From Polytrichum commune (Eukaryota; Streptophyta; Polytrichopsida; Polytrichales; Polytrichaceae): a DNA stretch of 64,000 nt. The stretch spans positions 37,820,001 through 37,884,000 of the forward strand of contig OX485806.1 in NCBI GenBank assembly GCA_950295325.1, written 5' to 3'. A program made the translations under genes and the position numbers. Below are positions 1-9,194 of this stretch, in pieces; positions within the stretch are counted from its first letter, which is position 1, and each line of letters opens with the position of its first letter. The notes under the pieces were generated by a model. It had not been told where the DNA came from. It did no database searches and saw only the letters and a program-made list of their open reading frames with translations.

Positions 1-305
1 ATCTTCCTCTGTCCTTTCTTGTCCTCTTGTCTTATTCTTTCCCGAAAAACCATTTTCAGAGCCCTTTCCTTAAATGAATCTTCCTCCAACTTATACAAAC
101 TACTAGGCCAATTCTTCTCCTCTAAAATCCGCACAAAGGGTTTCCTTTGGATTGTTGCTTTAATTTGTTTGGTGATGGTTTCCATGTCAACACTTCTAAA
201 ATAATTTGACTTATCTTCATTTAGACTTAATTGCCGCCAAATATTAGTGAAAGTATTTTGTCCGTTACTTTTATGTTTGACCTTAGAGATAAAATCTTTA
301 ACTTA
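1..305 (-). CDS. Partial open frame running off the left edge, unrecognised
   Basis: A frame on the minus strand stays open from an in-frame TAA near 305 to base 1, about 100 codons. That is long for DNA this AT-rich. The inferred protein is charged and coding-like: it passes through NIWRQLSLNEDKSNYF, then the first ATG at 185, then QIKATIQRKPFVRILEE and FRERIRQEDKK. The basic, glutamine- and lysine-rich character is compatible with a nucleic-acid-binding or coiled-coil protein, or with a retroelement gag, but I do not recognise a family. The beginning may be an exon boundary rather than the ATG. The gene would continue to the left of the window. Existence is a moderate inference; function is unknown. 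Confidence 0.35.
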
Positions 306-3060
306 ATGAAAACTAAAACTTCAAAATGAAATAATCAAACCGAACCTAACGGAATTTTTTTAACTAATCAATTTCACCTTGATCGCCAAATCGCGGGGAT
401 AAGGTTGGTCGAGTAAATCCACGCACTATGTTGTTGGTCCGAGTTCAAATCATGTTGGGTTTGTTGATTGATTCATGGGGCACGCGATTTGGTACTACTA
501 ATGAGCAAATAAGAGAAACAAACCCATCATTTGCCTTTCATACTATGACCAGATAAGACCGTGGTTTTCACCACAACTCTTCCATTTTTGTCTATTTCCC
601 TCATTAACCACACGCTCCACACTTTTAGTATCTTGATTCTTAAATCAACATCCTATAATAACATTTTTTTTTTGTTATACTACGCATGTATTTATAATGT
701 GACATCATGTTTTCACCTGCACTTTTGGGAGATGGCCAGAATGGATGGGTGACAATTTTCAAGGTGTCCAATCTGACAAGAACCAACGGAATGTACCTGA
801 ACTCAATAAAGGAAAACCGAAAGAAATCAACATGACAATGCCGGGCTTACCCCAGGAGTTGGAGCCACGCCTCAGGCCCAACCACTATTGAACCGCAACG
901 AGGCCCAGAAAGCTCTCCCGGACTAGAATAGATTGGGTCTATATAGCTTGCGGCCCAACTTTTAACTCGCCTATAAGAGAATCAACTATCAATACCTCGC
1001 AATCTTTGACCAAATAGAATCTTAGAGTCAACTACTTCTATGTAAAACCTTGTGTATTAAAAGATATTAGTTTTGATCATGGGACCCACAATTCATGATG
1101 CTCATATAAAGAGTGAAAGTGTGAGACACAGTATGAAACTACTGTCCTCTTAAATAATGTTACCTGATTTGGTAGCCCTTTGTGTAGAAAGTGTGAACAC
1201 ACCCTAAGCGGCTGGGCTCGGAAGTTGGAATCACTGGGATCTCGACCGATTTCCCCCAAATTCTCCACATTCACGATTCCAGCAGCAGCCATGGTGTGAT
1301 TTGCACCTGGCCCTGATTCGATCACTATGAACAGCAAGCCGGCGCAGCAGCTAATTATTCTTGCAACCTCGCGATCGGACTCGTGAGTTGGTTCTGTAAG
1401 TTCTATGGAGTTCGATGAAATTGAAGGTTCGGAGAGTAGAGAATCATGTCTACATACATATAGAGAGGGTCGAGCGTTAGGTGTCAATAACAGCAACCAG
1501 GAGATCGGGTGTCAGAGTTAACCAGTGCCGAGTTTTCTATTGCGCCAGGATGCCAGTAAGTGCGGCAAAAGATCTCCCTCCAGGGACTCTGCAAGCAAAC
1601 TTCCATGCTTCCCTCCTATTCCTCCGCTGCGGGTCTTTGCTTAGTTTGGCATCCTCCAGCGAGGTTTCGCCATTCCACAAGTTGTCTTTTGTGAGAGCCA
1701 CACCTCCGGAATACCTACCACATGACAAAAGCCTGCCACACCCGGCGCAGAAATTGGCACATGCTGCAGTTCCTCCTATCCGAAATGGCAAGAACTGGTT
1801 CTTCATTTCTTTAATTGCTCAAAGAAGAATTTGGTTGTATTTCACATCTTTTGTTCAAGTACTTGGCGCTAACAGCCTTCAACCGAAAGCGTAGTACAAG
1901 TACTTCCCTAGTGATGCGAATTGCGTCCAAGTACTTCGTGTTGATGGTGTCATGTACCTTGGAACGTCCGAGTGAAGGATTCGAATTAGCTCCCTTAAGG
2001 GAACCGCATGTGAATACGGATTCTTGTATGAGTCTTAATGATGTATTTTAAGTAAGTACTTTCGGACAATCCGGCTGAAACTGAAACATGCTGCCTTCAA
2101 CTCATCGGAAAGGAGATTGTGTCGAGATCATCGCAAGTATGTTACTGTGACAACATCATGTGAATAGATGCGATTCCCCTGAAAAGTACCCCACGCAAAT
2201 AGCTCCTGTTCTGCGCCTCATAACTGTGAGACTTCTTCAGATCGATCAACAGTTTTGGTTTGCTTTTATTGGCAGAGAACTTCAGGATCCTCAGAAACCG
2301 TGACCCCGGTAGTCGGACGGACTCCGGCTTCATGTAACTTATTTCCTCCTCCGCCATAACACTCGAGCTTTCTCTTCTTCGCTCCCTCCTCTGGCGCTGC
2401 TCGCAACTTAGAGCAGTGATGTAGTGCAAGCTTGCAAGTGCATTCCGATCTTGTTTGTGCCTCTAGGACGCAGGTTGAAGCCGTGCTCAATGATACAGGT
2501 ACATGGCCTTCGAACAAGAAACTTTGATGGATTTGCTTGGGGTGTCCTTGATTGCTGGCATTAGTTAACCATAACTTGCGCGGCAGATTTCTCCATCTCG
2601 GAGCCATCTGTCCGTCCATCCAGGGGAACTGAGGAAATCACTGTTTTCCCAAGTAACTTTAGGTGAAGCATATTTGAGGTTTAAGTGTCATTCTTCGGAT
2701 CAGGAAAAACAGCGGAAATTAATCAGTGCTAGAATCAATGTATCATCACCTACGTAGACTACTGCTACTTGCAGTCCTCGTACTCTGGAAGAGCTGGAAT
2801 TGTAGTAATCTGGTCTCGAGATAATGGCGATGCAATCCTGCATTGATGATATCCTGGAGTTTCTCCCTAATCTATTTACAGTGATTACGATTCTTAATAG
2901 TCTATTGCAGTGATTGCAATTACTTCTTTTTACAGTCATGCAATTTCTAGACCTTAACCTAGCGTGATCTCCATAAACATCTTTCCATTACTACTCTACT
3001 TGCGCTTGTAAAGTTTTCTTTCCGAGCTGAATGTGGCACTTTGGTTAGTGTCTAACCTTC
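306..3060. other. Intergenic DNA; no gene recognised
   Basis: AT-rich sequence to about 1150 is followed by a segment of more balanced composition (about 1150-2700) holding several overlapping short open frames on both strands: 1077-1496 and 1537-1806 on minus, 1481-1894 on plus, 2266-2619 on minus. None shows a domain motif I recognise, and they overlap each other, so I do not call any as genes. The composition would suit a leader, an untranslated region or a decayed gene. A short tRNA-promoter-like stretch lies at about 395-460 (see findings). Confidence 0.4.
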
Positions 3061-3410
3061 ATGTCTTAGCTTGTGTTTGTTTAGGCACCGTCCAGTGACA
3101 AATCCTGCCCGAACTTGCACCGCCGTTCATGCGTTTAAAGCCGCGTACTAAAGTGAGACGTAACCGAAAATTAGGGATCTATTGTCACCTCGTCTTGCTC
3201 AGCGCGCTTGGATTCATCTTCTGGCAGGTGTAGTGGATCCGGTTGCGAGTTTGAGTTTCTTCAAGCGCCGATGAAGTGAACAGCTTCAACACTCCTGGTC
3301 ACATTCGGCATAAAATCGGAGGCTAAGAAACTGGCAGAGCAGACTCAAGGAAGCTCAGGGAAATTCCAGGAGTTGTCGATTTGGCGCTGCGCATCAGTGG
3401 GGGCGCAAAC
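3061..3410 (+). promoter_or_regulatory. Probable promoter and 5' leader of the DOMON-b561 gene
   Basis: This is the stretch immediately upstream of the ATG at 3411. It is less AT-rich than the flanking DNA and has no competing open frame. I cannot identify a TATA box or a transcription start with confidence. The assignment rests on position only. Confidence 0.3.
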
Positions 3411-3941
3411 ATGCAGTCTTCTGCATGGACGCCGATTCTGATGACTGTAATTTCGATTTTGTGCTTCATACATGGAGCATCACGTGCAGAAGCCCTCTGC
3501 GGTCTGTCTAATCGGACCTTCGTTGAGTGCAAGGACCTTTCAGCACTAGGTGCCACTTTTGCCTGGACTCTCCACAACGATACCAATACCATCGATTTCG
3601 CTTTCGAAGGTACGAAATTAAACACCACGACTCACGTTATGGCTGCATTGGCATAATGATTTTCCAGTGACCTCTGTTGTGCAGATGAGTTCCTTATCTC
3701 CAAAGATCCTTGTGGAAAAATCGTGTCGGAATTCAAAGAGTGTAATGTAACTCAATCCAAAATGTTTCACAATGACCTTTTACATTCTACAGAGGTAGAT
3801 GAACAAGCACGTGGTGTGAAGACACTCTGTAACATTGCTAATCTTTATGCTCCCTTACCCTTTTAAATAAAAGAGGTTCGAGGGTGAGAGGATAGATCAT
3901 CAGCTTATGTGACTCTTTCTCTTCAAAGGTTCGATGGAGAG

Positions 3942-3998
<57 letters not shown>

Positions 3999-6024
3999 AG
4001 TGATTGTGTTTTGCAATGCAGAGGATATGGTGTATTCGACCGGATGGGTGGCATGGGGGATCAACCCCAGCGGCATAACCATGCCCGGAACGCAAGCCCT
4101 CGCAGCCTTCCGCGATGGTGCATCGGTAATTGTAAAGAAGTATGACGTCTCTAAGGCGGTGCGCGACAACGGAAAACCCTTGACTCCTGGTCCAATTAGT
4201 GTGAACTACACGACATTCTCCGCAGAGATAGTCTCAACGATGGTCACCATTTTCGGCACCTTGCAACTAACTCCCGGCCAGTCGCTCGTATTGAATCATG
4301 TGTGGCAACGAGGTCCTGCCGTCGATCTCACGACTTTCACCCTCTCTCAGCACAATTTAGCACCGGAAAACTTCCAGAGCGTCCTCGTCATCGACATGTC
4401 CACCGCTGCCGCCCAATCTGTTGGCCTGCCTTACATAAGGCTGAAACGAGTAAGCTCGCTCTCACTTATTTGAAGCAAGTTCAATCCAGGCGCCAAAAAA
4501 ACCTTAAACGTGACAACCATTAGCGAGCTTTCATAACATTGCTAAGAACCACAGCATGTTTTTTCCCGGTCCTTTGCCGGATTATTCTCCTGTCTAAAGT
4601 AACAGCTAGAGCTTAGCAATGTTACGTTTAGACGTCATAGCATTCTTAAGTATGTATAAGGAAGTTCTTTTCTGTTCTAGCTTCAAGAATATATTTTCAA
4701 ATCTCAGTGTCCTTATTACAGCATGCCTGAATGCCAAGCATAGTCAAGTGGCAATCTCTCCTTAGTCGACACCTTATCGTTCCCTATCTGAGGACAAAGC
4801 CTTCTCCTATCTACCAAGATTCAACTTAAAGACCTTGCCAAAAAGAATCTCACCGAGAGTATACTCTCCATCTAAGACGCTTTTCTGGGGAGAACACTCA
4901 ATCACTACACCACTTAAGAATGCTTTTGTGTTTGCGAAACCAAACACAGTCAGAATATTAAATTTATAGATATCGCAACATTCTTGATGAGTTTAAGATG
5001 TGCAGTCAGTTATCCTAATTCTTGCATCTCTTTGACATTTGATAGATGAGCTGATTGCTTAAATGTGTTTCACTTGGTTTGTAAAGATTCATGGCGTCCT
5101 GAATGCGGTGTCGTGGGGCATTTTGCTGCCAATTGGAGTAATGGCAGCTCGGTATCTGCGCCCCTTCGCTATAGCCGATCCACTCTGGTTTTATGTTCAC
5201 GTCAGCTGCCAACTCCTAGGCTACGCCATCGGTGTCGTCGGCTTTTGCTTGGGGATAAGGCTCCAAAAGGTTGCCAGTACCATCCAGTATAGGCACAGAA
5301 ACCTCGGTATCTTCATCTTCTCCTTGGCCTCTCTTCAGGTACGGATTGACCTACTTCACTCATAACTTTTAGACCACATTAGAATAATCCTTTAAGTCAA
5401 TCGGAGTTTTGGTCTGGAGTTGGCTGTTTTGCATACAAAAATGCCCATGTTCGATATGTTTTTGACGCATGCTTGGAGTCGGTGTGGAGGTTTGATCGAA
5501 GAATATTCTATATCGGTTACCAAACTCATTTTGGCATGCCAAGAGGTGCAACAATTTAAAGATGGTGAATAGAAGTCGCGTAAAGGCTGGTGTTGCTTTG
5601 AGGCACACATACCTTAATGTCACGCCGTTGCTTGCAGATCTTGTCGATTGTCTTGAGGCCAAAGAAAGACGCCAAGGTGCGCAAGTACTGGAACGTGTAC
5701 CACCATACGATAGGCTACGCCACCATCATCCTCATCATCGCCAACATCTTCGAAGGCCTCAAACTCCTGGAAGAGCTCGAATCCGTGTCACCTTGGAAAG
5801 GAGCGTACCTAGCCGTGCTCGTCATCTTAGGCGTCGTCTCCGTCGTTGCGGAGGGAGTCACTTGGTTCCTCTGGTTCCAGCGACGACGGCAGCTGGATCC
5901 CCAGAGGCTCGACGGCACCGACAGCGCCCCTTACGTTAGTAGCACAAACAACAGCAACAACAACGTCCTCAACAAAATCGAAGCTGCAAACAAATCCGAC
6001 CAGCCCTATATGATGCAGCCCTAA
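3411..6024 (+). CDS. DOMON domain/cytochrome b561 redox protein (CYBDOM), 4 exons
   Basis: Exons 3411-3609, 4022-4449, 5087-5338 and 5638-6024 join in phase into 421 codons plus stop; all introns are GT-AG. Residues 1-29 form a signal peptide. Residues about 30-205 are a DOMON domain with the hallmark TGWVAWGINP and a later LVLNHVW. From residue 210 follows a cytochrome b561 region with several membrane helices, starting IHGVLNAVSWG; H211, H247, H279 and H315/H316 sit where haem-ligand histidines are expected. The C-terminal tail is hydrophilic, Asn/Ser-rich and probably cytosolic. Known members carry electrons across the plasma membrane, with ascorbate as the usual donor and apoplastic iron or a semiquinone as acceptor; that role here is inferred. 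The ATG at 3411 is chosen because it starts the signal peptide. A long CT tract precedes the exon 2 acceptor. Confidence 0.93.
3943..3995 (+). repeat. (CT)n microsatellite in intron 1 of the DOMON-b561 gene
   Basis: An uninterrupted CT dinucleotide tract of about 26 units ends 26 bases before the exon 2 acceptor (TTGCAATGCAG, exon from 4022). It sits where a polypyrimidine tract belongs and may feed splice-site recognition. It also creates spurious Ser-Leu and Arg-Glu open frames on the two strands. Confidence 0.95.
5405..5560 (+). repeat. Dispersed ~155-bp repeat, copy in intron 3 of the DOMON-b561 gene
   Basis: This stretch matches 26466-26620 over its whole length. Shared blocks include TTTTGGTCTGGAGTTGG near the left end, a central GTGTGGAGGTTTG, and AACTCATTTTGGCAT near the right end. 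The second copy lies in an intron of the MYND gene, so the repeat is mobile or otherwise dispersed. I see no coding capacity. Confidence 0.75.
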
Positions 6025-6629
6025 GACGAGCGCTCCGCTCAGTTTTTCCTCTTCTATATGTAATTGTGGAGCTTGCATAGAGAATAGAGGTAACATTACC
6101 ATTCGGCAGTGCGACGGATCTGCAAAGAACTTGTCAATCGAACGAAAACTATTTTTTATTATCTCAATAGGGATTAATTGCCGCTTCGCTGCCAGTGCCT
6201 TCAAGAAAATAGGTAGAGACTGAGGCGTCGAAATCAAAGAAATTGAAGAAAGGAAGGCGATGATCATTGAGATTGTTCTAGGCATGGTGGAATATGTCAA
6301 TCTTCCACCTAAAGCTGACATTTCTGTAGAATATTTCAAGACTTTTCTTGGTTCAATCACTCCTTGTACATAGACGAGGCGCAACGTCTCATTCGGAGAA
6401 CTGCGAAGTGGAAGCTATGTGTCGAACTTTTTGACCATCAATTCCCTGGAATGAATGCATCGCGATCTCTTGAATAAGTTACAGTAGAAAGAATAGGTCT
6501 TCAGTCGTCGGCGCTTCAAAACACTGGGATCCGTGAGATTACTGCAAGGCATTTCTTATAAGTATTCAGTATATCAACCTTCTCTGTGGAGTTGGGAATG
6601 CCCACGATCATAGGGCCACGTACCTCAGA
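6025..6629. other. 3' flank of the DOMON-b561 gene
   Basis: Probable 3' untranslated region followed by intergenic DNA. The minus-strand open frame 5827-6384 overlaps the last coding exon antisense and has no recognisable domain, so it is not called. Confidence 0.4.
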
Positions 6630-7460
6630 AGGGTCTTAAATGGTTACTTTTTCCAACTAGCCTACTTCTCCTACGATGCAAAACACATGATCAAGTACAA
6701 GATGGTTATCAAGTCCAAATCAAGGCCATAGCCACTTTCCTTATAATTTTTGGAGGTTACATGAATATTTTATTTATTATAAAAGCGAAGATTTTTGTGC
6801 TCATTAAGTGGTCATATAGGTCCCCATTCATTATGTTGACTACACTAGTCAATTAGTGACTAGTGTATTTTAATTAGTGACTGTGGGAAATTAGTGAGGG
6901 TGGGAAATTAGTGTAAGTGATACTAAATTTTTCTGTATGTCATGAATTAGTGCTACCAAAAGATCTTAGATCTAAGACTAGGTAGCATTGTTCATCTCGG
7001 CACTTGGCATGAAAGAATCGACACTTGGCATGAAAGTATCAGCACTCGGCACTATTCGTTAAAGTACCGGCACTTGGCACTAATCACTACATGTATCGGC
7101 AATTGGCACTATTCACTTACAAGCATGTGGTGTGCACTAAGCACGAGCACGCATTAATTTTCTTGAAAACTATGGTAAATAAGCATAAAATTTACAGTAG
7201 TCATGAATTTAGTGTCACTCACTACCAACTTTAGCCCTCGGTAAATTTGAGATTTGGCTAGATTGTGCGTGTGACTTGAATTCGCACCACCCTCACTAAT
7301 TGGTATATTTAGTGTATTGAATCTATAATGGTTACTGTATCTTGAGCACGTGGTCCAATCTCTTTTAATACATGTCTTTCTACTACCCCATTCTTGGAGC
7401 CACACCCAACCACATACCACTCAAATAGAAGTGTTAGATTAAGGAATGTAACCGAATAAG
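6630..7460 (+). repeat. Dispersed repeat A, split by a younger element
   Basis: The segments 6630-6840 and about 7325-7460 together match the uninterrupted sequence at 13620-13960. Shared blocks include TAGCCACTTTCC, TTAAGTGGTCATATAGGT, CCAATCTCTTTTAA and GGAGCCACACC. The middle, about 6841-7324, is absent from the other copy and is annotated separately. Shorter diverged relatives are seen near 11500-11570 and 12290-12400. Confidence 0.75.
6841..7324. mobile_element. Miniature transposon-like insertion (AATTAGTGAGGG family)
   Basis: This block interrupts dispersed repeat A. Near its ends lie inverted AATTAGTGAGGGTG (about 6893) and CACCCTCACTAATT (about 7290). A diverged relative occupies about 21170-21500, sharing GTGGGAAATTAGTGA, GCATTGTTCATCT and CATGAATTTAGT. 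It has no coding capacity. Inside is a loose run of about six CGGCACTTGGCA-like repeats (about 6995-7110). The exact borders are uncertain. Confidence 0.6.
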
Positions 7461-8354
7461 GGTTGTCCACATAACGTTTGTTCTCGGGGGGTTCACTGGC
7501 GAAAATCGTAGAACAACGTGCGATAAAAAATAGGGTCCAATATATTCATTGTAGATAAATTTTATAAAAAATGTACATGTAAAATACCATCACATATAAT
7601 ATTTTCAGGCTTTTTACATGTAAAATACCATCACCTTATAATCTTTTCTACAAGGTAAATAACCCCCCAATAAATAGGTCCCAAACGCACGTGTATGCAA
7701 AATATAAAAGGGAGTGAACCCCCCGAACGTTCGTTAGTTGAATGTGGTTACACCATGCCCACAATATAAATGTATGTCGTTGCTTGAATCATTCATTGGC
7801 AAAAACTCTACTAGTAGAAGTGTTAGATTAAGAAAAGTAACCCGAATAAGGGTTGTCCACATAACATTCGTAAGTTGAACATGGTTGCATCTTGCCCACA
7901 ATATAAATGTATGTCGTTGCTTGAATCATTCATTGGAAAACTCTACTAGTAGCAGTGTTAGATTAAGAAAAGTAACCGAATAAGGGTTGTCCAAATAACA
8001 TTCGTAAGCTGAACGTGGTTGCACCTTGCCCACAATATAAATGTATGTCGTTGCTTGAGTCATTCATTCGCAAATACTCTACTAGTAGAAATGTTAGATT
8101 AAGAAAAGTAACCGAACAAGGGTTGTCCACATAACATTCTTAAGCTGAACGTGGTTGCACCTTGCCCACAATATAAATGTATGTCGTTGCTTGAATCATT
8201 CATTCGCAAATACTCTACTAGTAGAAGTGTTAGATTATGAAAAGTAACCGAATAAGGGTTGTCCACATAACATTCGTAAGTTGAATGTGGTTACACCATG
8301 CCCACAATATAAACGTATGTTGTTTGCTTGAATCATTCATTGGCAAAAACTCCG
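7427..8354 (+). repeat. Tandem array, period about 135 bp, five units
   Basis: Units begin with TAGAAGTGTTAGATTA or a one-base variant at 7427, 7814, 7949, 8085 and 8221, giving periods of 135, 136 and 136 for the intact units. Each carries ACCGAATAAGGGTTGTCC and AATATAAATGTATGTCGTTG. The first unit is split by a 245-bp insertion. The unit grows out of the right end of dispersed repeat A. The units abut with no unique spacers, so this is not a CRISPR array. Confidence 0.92.
7481..7725. mobile_element. 245-bp non-autonomous transposon with inverted ends and 8-bp target duplication
   Basis: It splits the first unit of the tandem array. The left end TTCTCGGGGGGTTCACT (7481-7497) is mirrored by AGTGAACCCCCCG (7713-7725). 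Flanks AACGTTTG (7473-7480) and AACGTTCG (7726-7733) form an 8-bp target duplication with one mismatch, and the intact array units show the empty site. The 8-bp duplication suggests a hAT-like mechanism. Internal sequence (ACAACGTGCGATAAAA) resembles the larger element at 35.4 kb. Confidence 0.75.
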
Positions 8355-8370
8355 ACTATCATTACGTGTC

Positions 8371-8900
8371 AATTAAGTCTACTAAACGAGAACATTGATC
8401 TCAACATCGAATTGTTCTCCGTAGCAGCTTCTCCTACCGATTCACAGTCAACTTTTCCAACCACCTCCCTAAAAACCTCAACTGCGATTGCTCGCGCAAT
8501 TAAGTCTACTAAACGAGAACATTGATCTCAACATCGAATTGTTCTCCGTAGCAGCTTCTCCTACCGATTCAGTCAACTTTTCCAGCCACCTCCTTAAATT
8601 CCTCAACTGCGATTGCTCGCGTGAGTTGCAAATTAAATCTACTAAACGACTACATTGATCTCAACATCGAATTGTTCTCTGTAGCAGCTTCTCCTACTGA
8701 TTCACAGTCAACTTTTCCAACCATCTCCCTAATTTCCTCAACTGCGATTGCTCGCGCGAGTTGCAAATTAAGTTTACTAAACAACAACATCGATCTCAAC
8801 ATCGAATAGTTCTCTGTAGCAACTTCTCCTACTGATTCACAGTCAACTTTTCCAACCACCTCCCTAAATTCCTCAACTGCGATTGCTCACGCGAGTTGCA
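8371..8900 (-). repeat. Tandem array of a NOT1-derived unit, four copies
   Basis: Four near-identical units start at 8371, 8498, 8631 and 8766 (periods 127, 133, 135). Read on the minus strand, each encodes an LGRWLEKLTVNQ-like stretch followed by a stop, the same residues that end the NOT1-like frame at 8829-9194. The array therefore arose by tandem multiplication of the 3' end of that fragment. Small length differences (a lost ACA, a gained GTGAGTTGCA) show some age. Confidence 0.9.
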
Positions 8901-9194
8901 TGTTTTGAGACGACTCGAAGATAACAATTCATGGTAGCTTTCGTAAGTGAATTTCACTACTTCTTGATACAAATCAGCCGCCACCGTGCTCAGGAACTTG
9001 GCGAATCGGTCATGGCCGGCATCGTATCTCGCCTGGTTTGCCACGAGGCATTTTGCAAACCAAGCGTAGTGCTCCTCCTTCACGATTTCGTGGAACTCGT
9101 CGACTCGGACTTCCCCCAAAGATGTTGAAATGTTGAACATCATGTCCGCAAGTTTGTCTAGTGCCTCGTTTCCTGGTCGCGTGGGTGCCGCCAT
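8829..9194 (-). pseudogene. NOT1: NOT1 (CCR4-NOT scaffold) gene fragment
   Basis: The 121-codon frame opens at ATG 9194 (MAAPTRPGNEALDK) and closes at TAG 8829. It resembles one internal stretch of the NOT1 scaffold protein: a region like FHEIVKEEHYAWFAKCLV, then HDRFAKFL, VVKFTYESYHELL and RNLGRWLEKLT, in the right order and spacing. That part of NOT1 belongs to the CAF1-binding MIF4G region and its downstream helices. Full NOT1 has more than 2000 residues, so this is a small captured piece with a stop directly after the match, inside a repeat array. I call it a pseudogene or transduplicated fragment. A short expressed protein cannot be excluded, because the frame is intact from a plausible ATG. 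Confidence 0.8.

Noticed and set aside
3900-4169. Open frames rich in Arg-Glu or Ser-Leu over the CT repeat
   Set aside because: They are produced by the dinucleotide tract in an intron; only the part from 4022 in the DOMON frame is coding.
5827-6384. 185-codon minus-strand frame
   Set aside because: It runs antisense to the last DOMON-b561 exon and its 3' flank and has no domain; it is a shadow of the real gene.
7814-8354. Regular repeats as a CRISPR array
   Set aside because: Units are 135-136 bp and abut without unique spacers, and the genome is eukaryotic; this is a tandem array.
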